Source: an uncultured Collinsella sp. (GTDB lineage Bacteria > Actinomycetota > Coriobacteriia > Coriobacteriales > Coriobacteriaceae). From it: a stretch of DNA of 16,709 nucleotides. The translations under genes and the position numbers were made by a program. Shown piece after piece: positions 1 through 6,681 of this stretch (positions are counted from its first letter, which is position 1; each line of letters opens with the position of its first letter). The stretch lies in assembly GCA_958407085.1 (NCBI GenBank), contig CATYHY010000017.1, positions 1-16,709 of the forward strand. Reading direction: 5' to 3'. A model generated the notes under the pieces. The model had not been told where the DNA came from. It was given only the letters and a program-made list of their open reading frames with translations, and searched no databases.

Positions 1-69
1 CGGAGTAGATAAGGCCTTTGACAGCCAAAACAGTCCGTATTTCACCGCAACTGATAAGGGTGGGATGGA

Positions 70-1287
70 TTAGAGGCCCAGGTAGGATGTCATGCCTTCG
101 ACGGCGAGCTTGGCACCGGCCACGGCATGGACCACGGTGAGCGGGCCGTTGACCACGTCGCCGGCGGCAAAGACGCCCGGCACGGTGGTCATGCCGTGCT
201 CATCGACCGAAAGCAGACCGCGATGGTCGGTCTCCAGACCGCCCGTCGTAAGCACCAGTTTGTCCTTGGGCACCTGCGAGGCCGCAATCACAACCGTGTC
301 GGCAGACGCATGGTCGAGCTCTTCCTCATAGCCCACCACGTTGTTGTCCTCGTCAAAGATAGCCGTCTCAAACACCGGACCGTTATCGTCGATGGCACAA
401 ATCGCCTTGCCGCACACGATTTCGGCACCGTCAAGCTCGGTCAGCTCGACCTCGTCGTCGATGGCCGAGATATGGCGCGAGCGGGCATACACAGTGACCT
501 TGCGAGCGCCCGAGCGCAGGGCCGTACGGGCAACATCCATGGCCACATTGCCGGCGCCGATAACCGCCACGTTCTGCCCGATTGCCACGCTCGCGGGATC
601 GACCAGATAATCGATGCCAAACAGCACGTTGCCGCGCGACTCGCCGGGAATACCCAACTTTCGAGCTCGCCAGGTACCGGTACCAACAAAGACCGCATCG
701 TAGCCGTCGCGCAGCAGGTCATCGATGTGCAACGCGCCGCCGATGGTGGTCGAAGGGCGCACACGCACGCCGAGCGAGCACATCACGTGGCGATACTTTT
801 GCACGAGCGCACGGGGCAGGCGGAACTCGGGGATACCGTATTCCAGCACCCCGCCGATCTCGGGGCGCTGTTCAAATACCGTGACGGCACAGCCCAGCTG
901 GGCCATTTTAATGGCCACGGTAATACCGGCGGGACCGGAACCGACCACAGCAACCTGTTTGCCGCACGACGACGCGGGCGTCCACTCCTTACGATCCAAA
1001 TACGCTGTCGAGATATAGTTCTCGATGCTCGAGAAATGCACAGGTGTGCCCTTGCGGCCCTGGATGCAAGCACCCTCGCACTGGCCCGAATGGTTGCACA
1101 CCATGGAGCAGACCGCGCTCATGGGATTGTTCTGGAACAGCAGCTCGCCCGCTTCTTCTAAACGACGCTGTTTGAACAGGTCGATGACCTGCGGAATAGG
1201 CGTCTGAACCGGGCAGCCCTTAACCTGACAGAACGCCCTTTTACAACCTAGGCAACGATTCGCCTCTTCGACAATGTGGATAGCCAC
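70..1287 (-). CDS. GltD-like FAD/NAD(P)-dependent oxidoreductase
   Basis: A 405-residue flavoprotein of the glutamate synthase small-subunit / dihydropyrimidine dehydrogenase N-terminal family. It would transfer electrons between NAD(P)H and an iron-sulfur partner in the cytoplasm. The N-terminus has a cysteine cluster, CLGC (residues 12-15) with C20 and C25-P26, and a second C-rich stretch (CSMVCNHSGQCEGAC), as expected for two 4Fe-4S sites. VAVVGSGPAG is the FAD Rossmann motif, VAVIGAGNVAMD the NAD(P) Rossmann motif, and GVFAAGDV the C-terminal flavin-contact motif. I chose the GTG at 1287 because GGGGAG lies four bases upstream; an in-frame TTG at 1314 has no such site. It lies 103 bp downstream of the isomerase with no clear terminator between, so it may be the last gene of that transcript. 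No GltB-like large subunit is in the window, so its true partner is unknown and a role in pectin use is not implied. Confidence 0.85.
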   Translation of the reverse strand: MAIHIVEEANRCLGCKRAFCQVKGCPVQTPIPQVIDLFKQRRLEEAGELLFQNNPMSAVCSMVCNHSGQCEGACIQGRKGTPVHFSSIENYISTAYLDRKEWTPASSCGKQVAVVGSGPAGITVAIKMAQLGCAVTVFEQRPEIGGVLEYGIPEFRLPRALVQKYRHVMCSLGVRVRPSTTIGGALHIDDLLRDGYDAVFVGTGTWRARKLGIPGESRGNVLFGIDYLVDPASVAIGQNVAVIGAGNVAMDVARTALRSGARKVTVYARSRHISAIDDEVELTELDGAEIVCGKAICAIDDNGPVFETAIFDEDNNVVGYEEELDHASADTVVIAASQVPKDKLVLTTGGLETDHRGLLSVDEHGMTTVPGVFAAGDVVNGPLTVVHAVAGAKLAVEGMTSYLGL

Positions 1288-1390
1288 ACAACTCCCCTTT
1301 TTAATGCAATCCAATGGGGCGACGATAAAGACCCTTCACCGCCGCCCCCATACAGGTAATCTCAATCTGCCGACACGGCAAAAGCCAATG

Positions 1391-2296
1391 CTATAACTCG
1401 CGATGCGGAGCCCCGCAGCGAGCGGACATGTGCTCGAGTGTCGCCAGGCAGTCAGCCGCCGTCGCCGGCACGCTGTTCTCGACCACGCAGGGAATCCCAG
1501 GGCAGGCGGCGGCAGCCCAGGCCACCACGGGCTCAAAGTCATAGCGACCCGTCTCGCCCACGCCGTGGCACACCAGGCGTGAACCCGTACCGTCGCACCA
1601 ACCGGCTTCGTCCTCGTTATCAACGACCTCAAAATCCTTGGCGTGCAGCACGCGGATCTTACTGCCGCATAAGTAGAGCATGCGCGCTGTGATTTCCTGC
1701 GCTTCGTCAACGACGCTGGGGTGCAGCAGCGACACTGGGTCGTAGATCACGCCGAGCGACGGGCTCGAGACGCGCTCCAGCACCTCACGGCAGCGATCCG
1801 GCGTATTAACCGTCTCGTTCCAACCGGGCTCGATCAGTATTTGCCCGCCCACAGCCTCGGCCCGATCGCAGACGTGTGCAAGTCCGTCTGCAAACGCATC
1901 GAGTGCCTCGTCGGTCATGCGGTCGTCCGCGACGCGGTTCTGCGCATTGGGACGACCGGTCTCGGTGCCAACCGGGCATCCGCCGAGCATCTGGGCAAAA
2001 TTCAAGCACGCCTCGTACTCGGCAATGTTATCCATGAGCTGTTGTCGATCGGGCGTCGCCAGATTCTTATAACAGCCGAGTACGGCGACCGAAACGCCCG
2101 CCTCGTCGAGCACCGCACGCAAATGGTCGGCAAGCTCGCGGGTCAGGCCGCCTCGATCGATCCCCATCGATGCGTAGAGCACCTTGCTCGGCAGTTGAAT
2201 GCACGAAAAGCCCAGCTCTCCCGCCATACGAATGCGTTCCTCGACGGTCCCCTGCGGAAGGTCGTGCAAACGTACGCCCGGAGTAATAGCCCCCAC
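1391..2296 (-). CDS. TIM-barrel sugar phosphate isomerase/epimerase family protein
   Basis: A 301-residue protein of the xylose-isomerase-like / AP-endonuclease-2 TIM-barrel family, which isomerises or epimerises sugars using a divalent metal. Residues placed like the usual metal ligands are E156 (ILIEPGWNE), D186 (VIYDP), H218 (VLHAKD) and E273 (VVEN), each at the end of a predicted beta strand. The open frame reaches 2464, but that part overlaps the GH105 gene and looks non-native. I prefer the GTG at 2296, one base after the GH105 stop, with AAGGGA about 10 bases upstream; a GTG at 2305 is too close to that site. The spacing implies translational coupling to GH105. The substrate is unknown. 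A sugar or uronate produced by GH105 is a reasonable guess, for example interconversion of ketouronates, but the sequence does not show it. Confidence 0.8.
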   Translation of the reverse strand: MGAITPGVRLHDLPQGTVEERIRMAGELGFSCIQLPSKVLYASMGIDRGGLTRELADHLRAVLDEAGVSVAVLGCYKNLATPDRQQLMDNIAEYEACLNFAQMLGGCPVGTETGRPNAQNRVADDRMTDEALDAFADGLAHVCDRAEAVGGQILIEPGWNETVNTPDRCREVLERVSSPSLGVIYDPVSLLHPSVVDEAQEITARMLYLCGSKIRVLHAKDFEVVDNEDEAGWCDGTGSRLVCHGVGETGRYDFEPVVAWAAAACPGIPCVVENSVPATAADCLATLEHMSARCGAPHREL

Positions 2297-2297
2297 G

Positions 2298-3536
2298 TTA
2301 TTCACATCCCTTATGAGCGTTGATGCCCGGGGTGTATCCGCCAAACGGGTCCTCGATGGAGCACACGCCCGAGGGGGCGAGCGGATCGCGCTTACCGGCC
2401 AGCTTGTCGTGATGCATGGTCTCGATATAGGCAAGCACCAGCGGCGCCACACCCTTTGCATCATTTTTGACCACGGGCTCGCTCATGTAGTAATCAAACG
2501 TGCCCTCGCGGTGCGCGGTGTTTCCCAAGCCCGCAACCAGGCAGATGTTGTCGAGCGCCAGCTGCCCGTCACACTCGGACAGGCAGGTTTCGCAGATGCC
2601 ATCGAAGGCGCGACGGCCGTACTGATAGTAACGCTCGCCCAGCACGCCCAGACGCACGCCCTTCATGATGGCGTTGGCAAAGATGGCGCTGCCCGACTCC
2701 TCTAGGTAGTTAGGGGCGATATTGGGCAGGTTGATGACCTGGTGCCACATGCCGGTCTTCTCGTCCTGATACGGCAGCATGGCGTCGATCAGATCGTGGA
2801 ACATCTTGCGGATCTCGTCCTTCTCGGCTGACATCGAAGGCGGCATGAGCTCCCACGTGTCGATGAGCGCCATGGCGAACCAGCCCTCGGCGCGCAGCCA
2901 GAAGTTAGCCGAAAGGCCGGTGACCGGGTCGCACCAGAACTGTTTGCGACTCGCGTCGTAAGCGTGATAGTACAGACCGTTGAGGGGGTTGCGCATCAGG
3001 TCATGCACAACCTGGAACATATGGAAGCTGTCCGAGCAGGCACGACGGTTGTGGAAGCTCAGCTCATACTGCATGTAGAACGGCTGCGCCATATACATGC
3101 CGTCGAGCCAGATCTGGTTGGGGTAGACGGCCTTGTGCCAAAACACGCCCTCTTTGGTACGCGGCTGGGTTTCGAGCTGACGATAGATGGTATCCATGGC
3201 GGCGCGATACTTGGGCTTGCCCACCAGGTCATAGAGCTTGTAGAGGGTCTTGCCCGCATTGACGTTATCGAGGTTGTACTCCTGCGGGTTGTAATGCTTG
3301 ATGGTGCCGTCGTCCTGGACAAAGAAATCGATATAGTCGTCGGCAAAGGTCAGGTAGCGCTGCTCGCCCGTGATCTCGTACAGTTCGATGAGCGCCTTGA
3401 TCATGCAGCCGTCGATATAGTTCCAGGTGTTCTCCTTACCGGCACGAATCTTTTCGATATTCCAAGCCGGCGCCTGCGGCGTAGAGGTTTCGATCAACTG
3501 CTCGATATAACGGTCCAGGATTTGATTGCAACCCAT
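2298..3536 (-). CDS. GH105 unsaturated rhamnogalacturonyl/galacturonyl hydrolase
   Basis: A 412-residue glycoside hydrolase of family 105 (YteR/RhiN type). These enzymes hydrate and release the 4,5-unsaturated uronic acid at the non-reducing end of lyase-generated pectin oligosaccharides. D90 (NLDNVNAGK) and D145 (QIWLDGMYM) are 55 residues apart, as are the two catalytic-site aspartates of Bacillus YteR (88 and 143). Aromatic-rich stretches (FWLRAEGWFAMALID near 212-226; WHKAVYPNQIW) fit the (alpha/alpha)6 barrel. The length is normal for the family and there is no signal peptide, so it should be cytoplasmic. The ATG at 3536 has GAGGGG six bases upstream. It starts a transcription unit with its own paired LacI-type operators and is followed after one base by the isomerase. 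Whether it prefers rhamnogalacturonan- or polygalacturonan-derived ends cannot be told. Confidence 0.92.
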   Translation of the reverse strand: MGCNQILDRYIEQLIETSTPQAPAWNIEKIRAGKENTWNYIDGCMIKALIELYEITGEQRYLTFADDYIDFFVQDDGTIKHYNPQEYNLDNVNAGKTLYKLYDLVGKPKYRAAMDTIYRQLETQPRTKEGVFWHKAVYPNQIWLDGMYMAQPFYMQYELSFHNRRACSDSFHMFQVVHDLMRNPLNGLYYHAYDASRKQFWCDPVTGLSANFWLRAEGWFAMALIDTWELMPPSMSAEKDEIRKMFHDLIDAMLPYQDEKTGMWHQVINLPNIAPNYLEESGSAIFANAIMKGVRLGVLGERYYQYGRRAFDGICETCLSECDGQLALDNICLVAGLGNTAHREGTFDYYMSEPVVKNDAKGVAPLVLAYIETMHHDKLAGKRDPLAPSGVCSIEDPFGGYTPGINAHKGCE

Positions 3537-3562
3537 TGCTGTCCCCTCTGACGTTAATGATA

Positions 3563-3576
3563 GGTGAACGTTACCC
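3563..3576. promoter_or_regulatory. LacI-type operator, GH105 proximal site
   Basis: GGTGAACGTTACCC keeps the left half and central CG of the window consensus GGTGAACGTTCACC but has a degenerate right half. It lies 27 bp before the GH105 start and would cover the transcription start of the candidate promoter, a position typical of LacI-family repression. Confidence 0.65.
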
Positions 3577-3578
3577 CT

Positions 3579-3609
3579 AGTGTAACGCGAACGGGGAATA
3601 TAGGGTGAA
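3579..3609 (-). promoter_or_regulatory. Candidate promoter of GH105
   Basis: On the minus strand a TTCACC hexamer (3604-3609, inside the distal operator) is followed after 19 bp by TACACT (3579-3584). Each hexamer alone is weak. The call rests on the same arrangement being found before uxaC and the symporter: operator over the -35, then the -10, then a second operator. Confidence 0.4.
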
Positions 3610-3629
3610 CGTTAACCCTATATTCCCCG
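3592..3629. repeat. 38-bp near-perfect palindrome containing the distal operator
   Basis: Bases 3592-3629 form a 38-bp inverted repeat with one mismatched pair (3607/3614), centred between 3610 and 3611. The arms begin CGGGGAATATAGGGT and end in its complement. The central 14 bp (GGTGAACGTTAACC, 3604-3617) is the GH105 distal operator. It begins 15 bp after the SGNH stop, so in RNA it would form a long hairpin at that mRNA's 3' end. No T-run follows it on the minus strand, so it is not a canonical intrinsic terminator. Confidence 0.85.
3604..3617. promoter_or_regulatory. LacI-type operator, GH105 distal site
   Basis: GGTGAACGTTAACC is nearly palindromic around a central CG and starts 41 bp from the proximal copy (3563). 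It overlaps the candidate -35 hexamer and is the core of the 38-bp palindrome. Binding by the LacI-family protein encoded at 15421-16500 is inferred from proximity and operator type. Confidence 0.7.
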
Positions 3630-3630
3630 C

Positions 3631-3657
3631 AAACGGCAGACTTTTAGCGGCAAACGG
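3631..3657. promoter_or_regulatory. 21-bp-phased CCGTT upstream element of GH105
   Basis: Read on the minus strand, CCGTT occurs twice 21 bp apart (plus-strand AAACGG at 3631 and 3652) around a CTAAAAG centre, 27 bp upstream of the distal operator. The symporter and uxaC promoters have the same spacing. The outer copy lies inside the SGNH coding end, so part of the match could be chance. It may be an activator site or a set of operator half-sites. Confidence 0.35.
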
Positions 3658-4312
3658 CGGCTAAGCCCGCGGCGATGCGATGCGCCAGGCGCTCATAGCC
3701 GGCAGGACTGTAATGCAGACCGTCCGGCATATAGAGCTCGCGGTGCTCCGGCAAAAACGGGCTGATGCCGCTTTGCGCATACAGGTCAATCACCGGCACG
3801 GAGTAGCGGTCGCAGACTTCAAGCATCGCTCGCACGTAGGCGGCCTGCGTCAACCCCAGGTGGTTGAGCTCGTCGCTTGCCGGGATATCCTTCTCGTGCT
3901 TACCACTCGTCTTGCATGGCGTCATAAACACGAGCTTTGCCTGAGGTGAGCGCGCCGTGATGGTTCGGATCAGATAGTCGACCGCACCATAGAACTCATG
4001 CACATCGGTGCTGCCCAACTCGCCAAGCGGCACGTTGCGGCTAAAGTCGTTAACGCCGCCAAAGACAACATAGACATCGGCCGCATCGTCGATGCCGTCC
4101 AAGCGCTCGACAAATGAATCGCTGCGGTCGGCCTTGATGGCGATACGCGAACCCTTGATGCCAAAGTTCTCGACGACTGCACCTCCCAGCAACGCGCCCA
4201 GATGCGAAGTCCAAGAGATGTCGTTGCCGCCTGCGCCGCATCCGTTATCCCCCCATGTGGTCGAATCGCCAAAGCAGCAAATGGTCGATTCACTCAAGTT
4301 CTTCGTTTCCAT
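3644..4312 (-). CDS. SGNH/GDSL-family esterase, possible pectin-oligosaccharide acetylesterase
   Basis: A 222-residue SGNH hydrolase. Block I is FGDSTTWG with the nucleophile S17, the ENFGIKGS stretch fits block II, block III is FGGVND with N88, and block V is PDGLH with D197 and H200. All catalytic positions are present. The family includes carbohydrate acetylesterases such as rhamnogalacturonan acetylesterase. The location next to CE8 and GH105 suggests removal of acetyl groups from pectic oligosaccharides, but the substrate is inferred only from context. I chose the ATG at 4312 because AGGAG lies six bases upstream; the open frame reaches 4372 without a good ribosome site. There is no signal peptide. 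The start is 69 bp below the CE8-fusion stop with no terminator, so the two are probably co-transcribed. Confidence 0.85.
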   Translation of the reverse strand: METKNLSESTICCFGDSTTWGDNGCGAGGNDISWTSHLGALLGGAVVENFGIKGSRIAIKADRSDSFVERLDGIDDAADVYVVFGGVNDFSRNVPLGELGSTDVHEFYGAVDYLIRTITARSPQAKLVFMTPCKTSGKHEKDIPASDELNHLGLTQAAYVRAMLEVCDRYSVPVIDLYAQSGISPFLPEHRELYMPDGLHYSPAGYERLAHRIAAGLAAVCR

Positions 4313-4381
4313 AATCTTCTCCTCATCCGCCCATTGGCGGCCATACAGGTACGTACCGTTTATTTGCAGCATGCCGAGGGG

Positions 4382-6547
4382 CTATGCACGGTCGCATTTC
4401 GCAACGTGCGAATCGAGCCATTCGATATCCTCGACAAGATGTGTCACTCCCAGATGGTGTTCACCCGGACACACCTCGTGCCGCAGGCCATCTCTGCGAC
4501 TCAGCAACTTGTAGGCATCGAGCACGATCTCGAGCTGTTCATCGACATTTTTCAGCCCGCGCGAACCGTTCAGATGATCTTCTTCGCAGCTCTGCACTAA
4601 CAACGGGCGCGGCGCAATAAGCGAGGCAATATCGCCCATGTCGAGCAAGCGCCAAAGTCCGGGTGTGTAGTTGCAGCTGCAATTGCCGTTGAGGTGCAGC
4701 AGCGAATCATCGACACCGTACAGGTAGCCCGAGACAAACGTCTTACATACGCGTGGGTCGAGCGCCGCCAGATACAGCGTCATGTATCCGCCGCCCGAAA
4801 AGCCAAAACAGCCCAGGTCGTCCATGGCAATGTCGCCGCGCGCCTCTAGGTAATCGATCAGACGCATGTTATCCCAGGCGTTGAGACCCGCAACGGTAAG
4901 TCCCAGCGGCTCGGCCATGCGCGCCTGGTTTAGGCACGTGCCGCGCAGAAAGCTGTTCTCGTCATCGCCCTGGCCCTTCCAGTCACGACGGTATCCCCAA
5001 CCGCGTGCGTCGGGGCAGACGGTCACGTAACCCATACGCGCCAAACGCAGACCGTAGTCGTAATTGAACTTACGCACAGCATCATCGACCGCCGGCACGC
5101 CCGTCACGCCCGCAACACTTGCGGCGCCTGCTCCCTGATGGCCATGCGGGCAGATATAGCAACACTTGCGGCCGTGTGCATCGAGCTTAGGCGACTGCGG
5201 CTCGAGCAGGTAGAACGGCATCCAAACATCGCGCTCGACCTGCAACATCGCATGGGTGCGCACGATGCCGCCGGCAACCCGCACGCGGCTGAGCTCACGA
5301 ATCTCAATCGGGACGCGGTCCATAAGCGAAAGGCCCAAAACATCGTACAGACGAGTCCTGGTCGCAATCTTCCATGCCTCAAAATCTGCAGGAGTCTTGC
5401 CCGTAAAAGCAGCCGAACGCCCCTCGCGCTTCAGCCGGGCACGCAGCGCAGGTTCGTCTTCGCAGTACGTCTCGATGTGCACGGTGCGGCCGTTGGCAGA
5501 CAGTTCAGCCGTCTCAACCGCATCACCGTCGCCGCCCTCGGGATCCCAGCCATCCCCACCGGCAAGCACCTGCTCGCGAGCGTACCCGGCGGCAGCCATC
5601 ACATCGAGTTCATTCGCCCACGGCACCCAGCCGGTAGTATCACCCGCCGGCCCATGCAGAATCGCGCCAGCATACTGCACGCAGTTGTGTGCCGCCGGCT
5701 TATTCCAATCCCACCAGCCTTCGCGCTTGATATGTCGCCCCAGCCAGCAATCGATCAGCACAGTTTGCGCCCATTCGCGCCAAGGACGACCCAGGTAGAC
5801 CGAATCCGGCGCCACGCCATCCGGAGCTGTAAACGAACAGCCGTGGAACACAAAGCCGTGCGGCTCGCCTTCGGGCGTCGACGCCGCCGTCACGTAGCCG
5901 TTCACGTCCATATCGCGGTTGAGCGAGCGAATCTCGCACCCCTCAAAGTAGGCACGCGCGCCGCCAAAGATAAAGTCGACATCGCCCTCGATCCGGCAAC
6001 GTCGAAAATACTGGCGCCCCACCCGGCGCGGCGCATACTGTTTGGGTCCTATAAACCCGCCCGGTTTGGCCTCATGCGGCGGCAGCGGACCCAAAAACAG
6101 CGTGTCTTGGTGTCCCTTAATGCAGCAGGCATCGACAACCAGACGGTCGCCATCAGCATACAGGGCAATCGCTTGACCGACCTCGCGCCCATCGCCCGCA
6201 TCGTTTTCGATCGTGAGGTTCTCGAGCCGTACGTCGTCGGCATCGACCAAAACGGTATAGGTCCTAAACGTGCCGAGCGTGCCGTCGACGCCCGAGCCGT
6301 CCTCCGAAGGCATCTTGGCACCCAGGCTGCCCACGATACGCACGCTGTCGGCCGTCTCTCCCTCAATCGTCACATGCGGGCGATGAATCTCGACCCGTTC
6401 GCGGTACTCACCCGGCTCGATATGGATTGTCACCGGCCGTCCGTCATTCGGACAGGATTCGTCAATTGCCTCCAAGGCCTTAGAGATACTGTGATATGCC
6501 CCCGCACGCTCGGGCGAAACCTCAAAAAATCGTCTCTCACTCATCAT
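4382..6547 (-). CDS. CE8 pectin methylesterase fused to an alpha/beta-hydrolase esterase
   Basis: A 721-residue two-domain protein. Residues about 5-335 form a right-handed beta-helix pectinesterase (carbohydrate esterase family 8): GQA (124-126), GHQDTLF with catalytic D148, GDVDFIFGG with catalytic D191, and YLGRPW with substrate-binding R254. It would remove methyl esters from homogalacturonan pieces. Residues about 385-715 form an alpha/beta hydrolase: nucleophile S584 in FGFSGGG, likely acid D657 in CEEDH, and likely base H697 or H698 in GEHHLG. It resembles the acetylxylan-esterase/dienelactone-hydrolase-like group, so the C-terminal half may remove acetyl or other esters. The linker near 336-350 is rich in G and D. 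No signal peptide is seen. The ATG at 6547 has AAAGGA 11 bases upstream; the adjacent ATG at 6544 is equally possible. The two halves share one continuous frame. Confidence 0.9.
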   Translation of the reverse strand: MMSERRFFEVSPERAGAYHSISKALEAIDESCPNDGRPVTIHIEPGEYRERVEIHRPHVTIEGETADSVRIVGSLGAKMPSEDGSGVDGTLGTFRTYTVLVDADDVRLENLTIENDAGDGREVGQAIALYADGDRLVVDACCIKGHQDTLFLGPLPPHEAKPGGFIGPKQYAPRRVGRQYFRRCRIEGDVDFIFGGARAYFEGCEIRSLNRDMDVNGYVTAASTPEGEPHGFVFHGCSFTAPDGVAPDSVYLGRPWREWAQTVLIDCWLGRHIKREGWWDWNKPAAHNCVQYAGAILHGPAGDTTGWVPWANELDVMAAAGYAREQVLAGGDGWDPEGGDGDAVETAELSANGRTVHIETYCEDEPALRARLKREGRSAAFTGKTPADFEAWKIATRTRLYDVLGLSLMDRVPIEIRELSRVRVAGGIVRTHAMLQVERDVWMPFYLLEPQSPKLDAHGRKCCYICPHGHQGAGAASVAGVTGVPAVDDAVRKFNYDYGLRLARMGYVTVCPDARGWGYRRDWKGQGDDENSFLRGTCLNQARMAEPLGLTVAGLNAWDNMRLIDYLEARGDIAMDDLGCFGFSGGGYMTLYLAALDPRVCKTFVSGYLYGVDDSLLHLNGNCSCNYTPGLWRLLDMGDIASLIAPRPLLVQSCEEDHLNGSRGLKNVDEQLEIVLDAYKLLSRRDGLRHEVCPGEHHLGVTHLVEDIEWLDSHVAKCDRA

Positions 6548-6567
6548 CAGTCACCGCGTCCTTTCGT

Positions 6568-6582
6568 CGTAGACCGTCTACG
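6568..6582. promoter_or_regulatory. Hyphenated palindrome upstream of the CE8 fusion gene
   Basis: CGTAGACCGTCTACG is two 7-base arms around one central base, perfectly symmetric, ending 21 bp before the CE8-fusion start. It differs from the GGTGAACGTTCACC operator. It could be a different regulator's site or a small leader hairpin. Confidence 0.35.
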
Positions 6583-6599
6583 TTGCAGTTTCGGCATAT

Positions 6600-6642
6600 A
6601 AAAAGTTCGCGCAATGGGTCGGGAAGGCCCTGCCCATCGCGC
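6600..6642 (-). terminator. Intrinsic terminator after GH28
   Basis: On the minus strand the arms GCGCGATGGG and CCCATTGCGC (6633-6642 and 6609-6618) pair over 10 bp with one G-U wobble, and AGGG/CCC pairing extends into the loop. GAAC and five Ts (6600-6604) follow. It lies 40 bp after the GH28 stop. Confidence 0.7.
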
Positions 6643-6681
6643 GCCACGACATACCGAATGTAATTGTTTAGGAGCAAACGC

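Noticed and set aside
1350..1395. Short hairpin TGCCG-TGT-CGGCA near the isomerase stop as a terminator
   Set aside because: Only a 5-bp stem and no T-run on the minus strand.
2297..2464. N-terminal extension of the isomerase open frame up to 2464
   Set aside because: It overlaps the GH105 3' end by more than 160 bp and its translation is low-complexity R/P/S/A. A GTG with a ribosome site at 2296 explains the gene better.
5138..6601. Plus-strand open frame of 487 codons opposite the CE8 domain
   Set aside because: The minus-strand frame carries the CE8 catalytic motifs in order; the antisense product has no recognisable domain.
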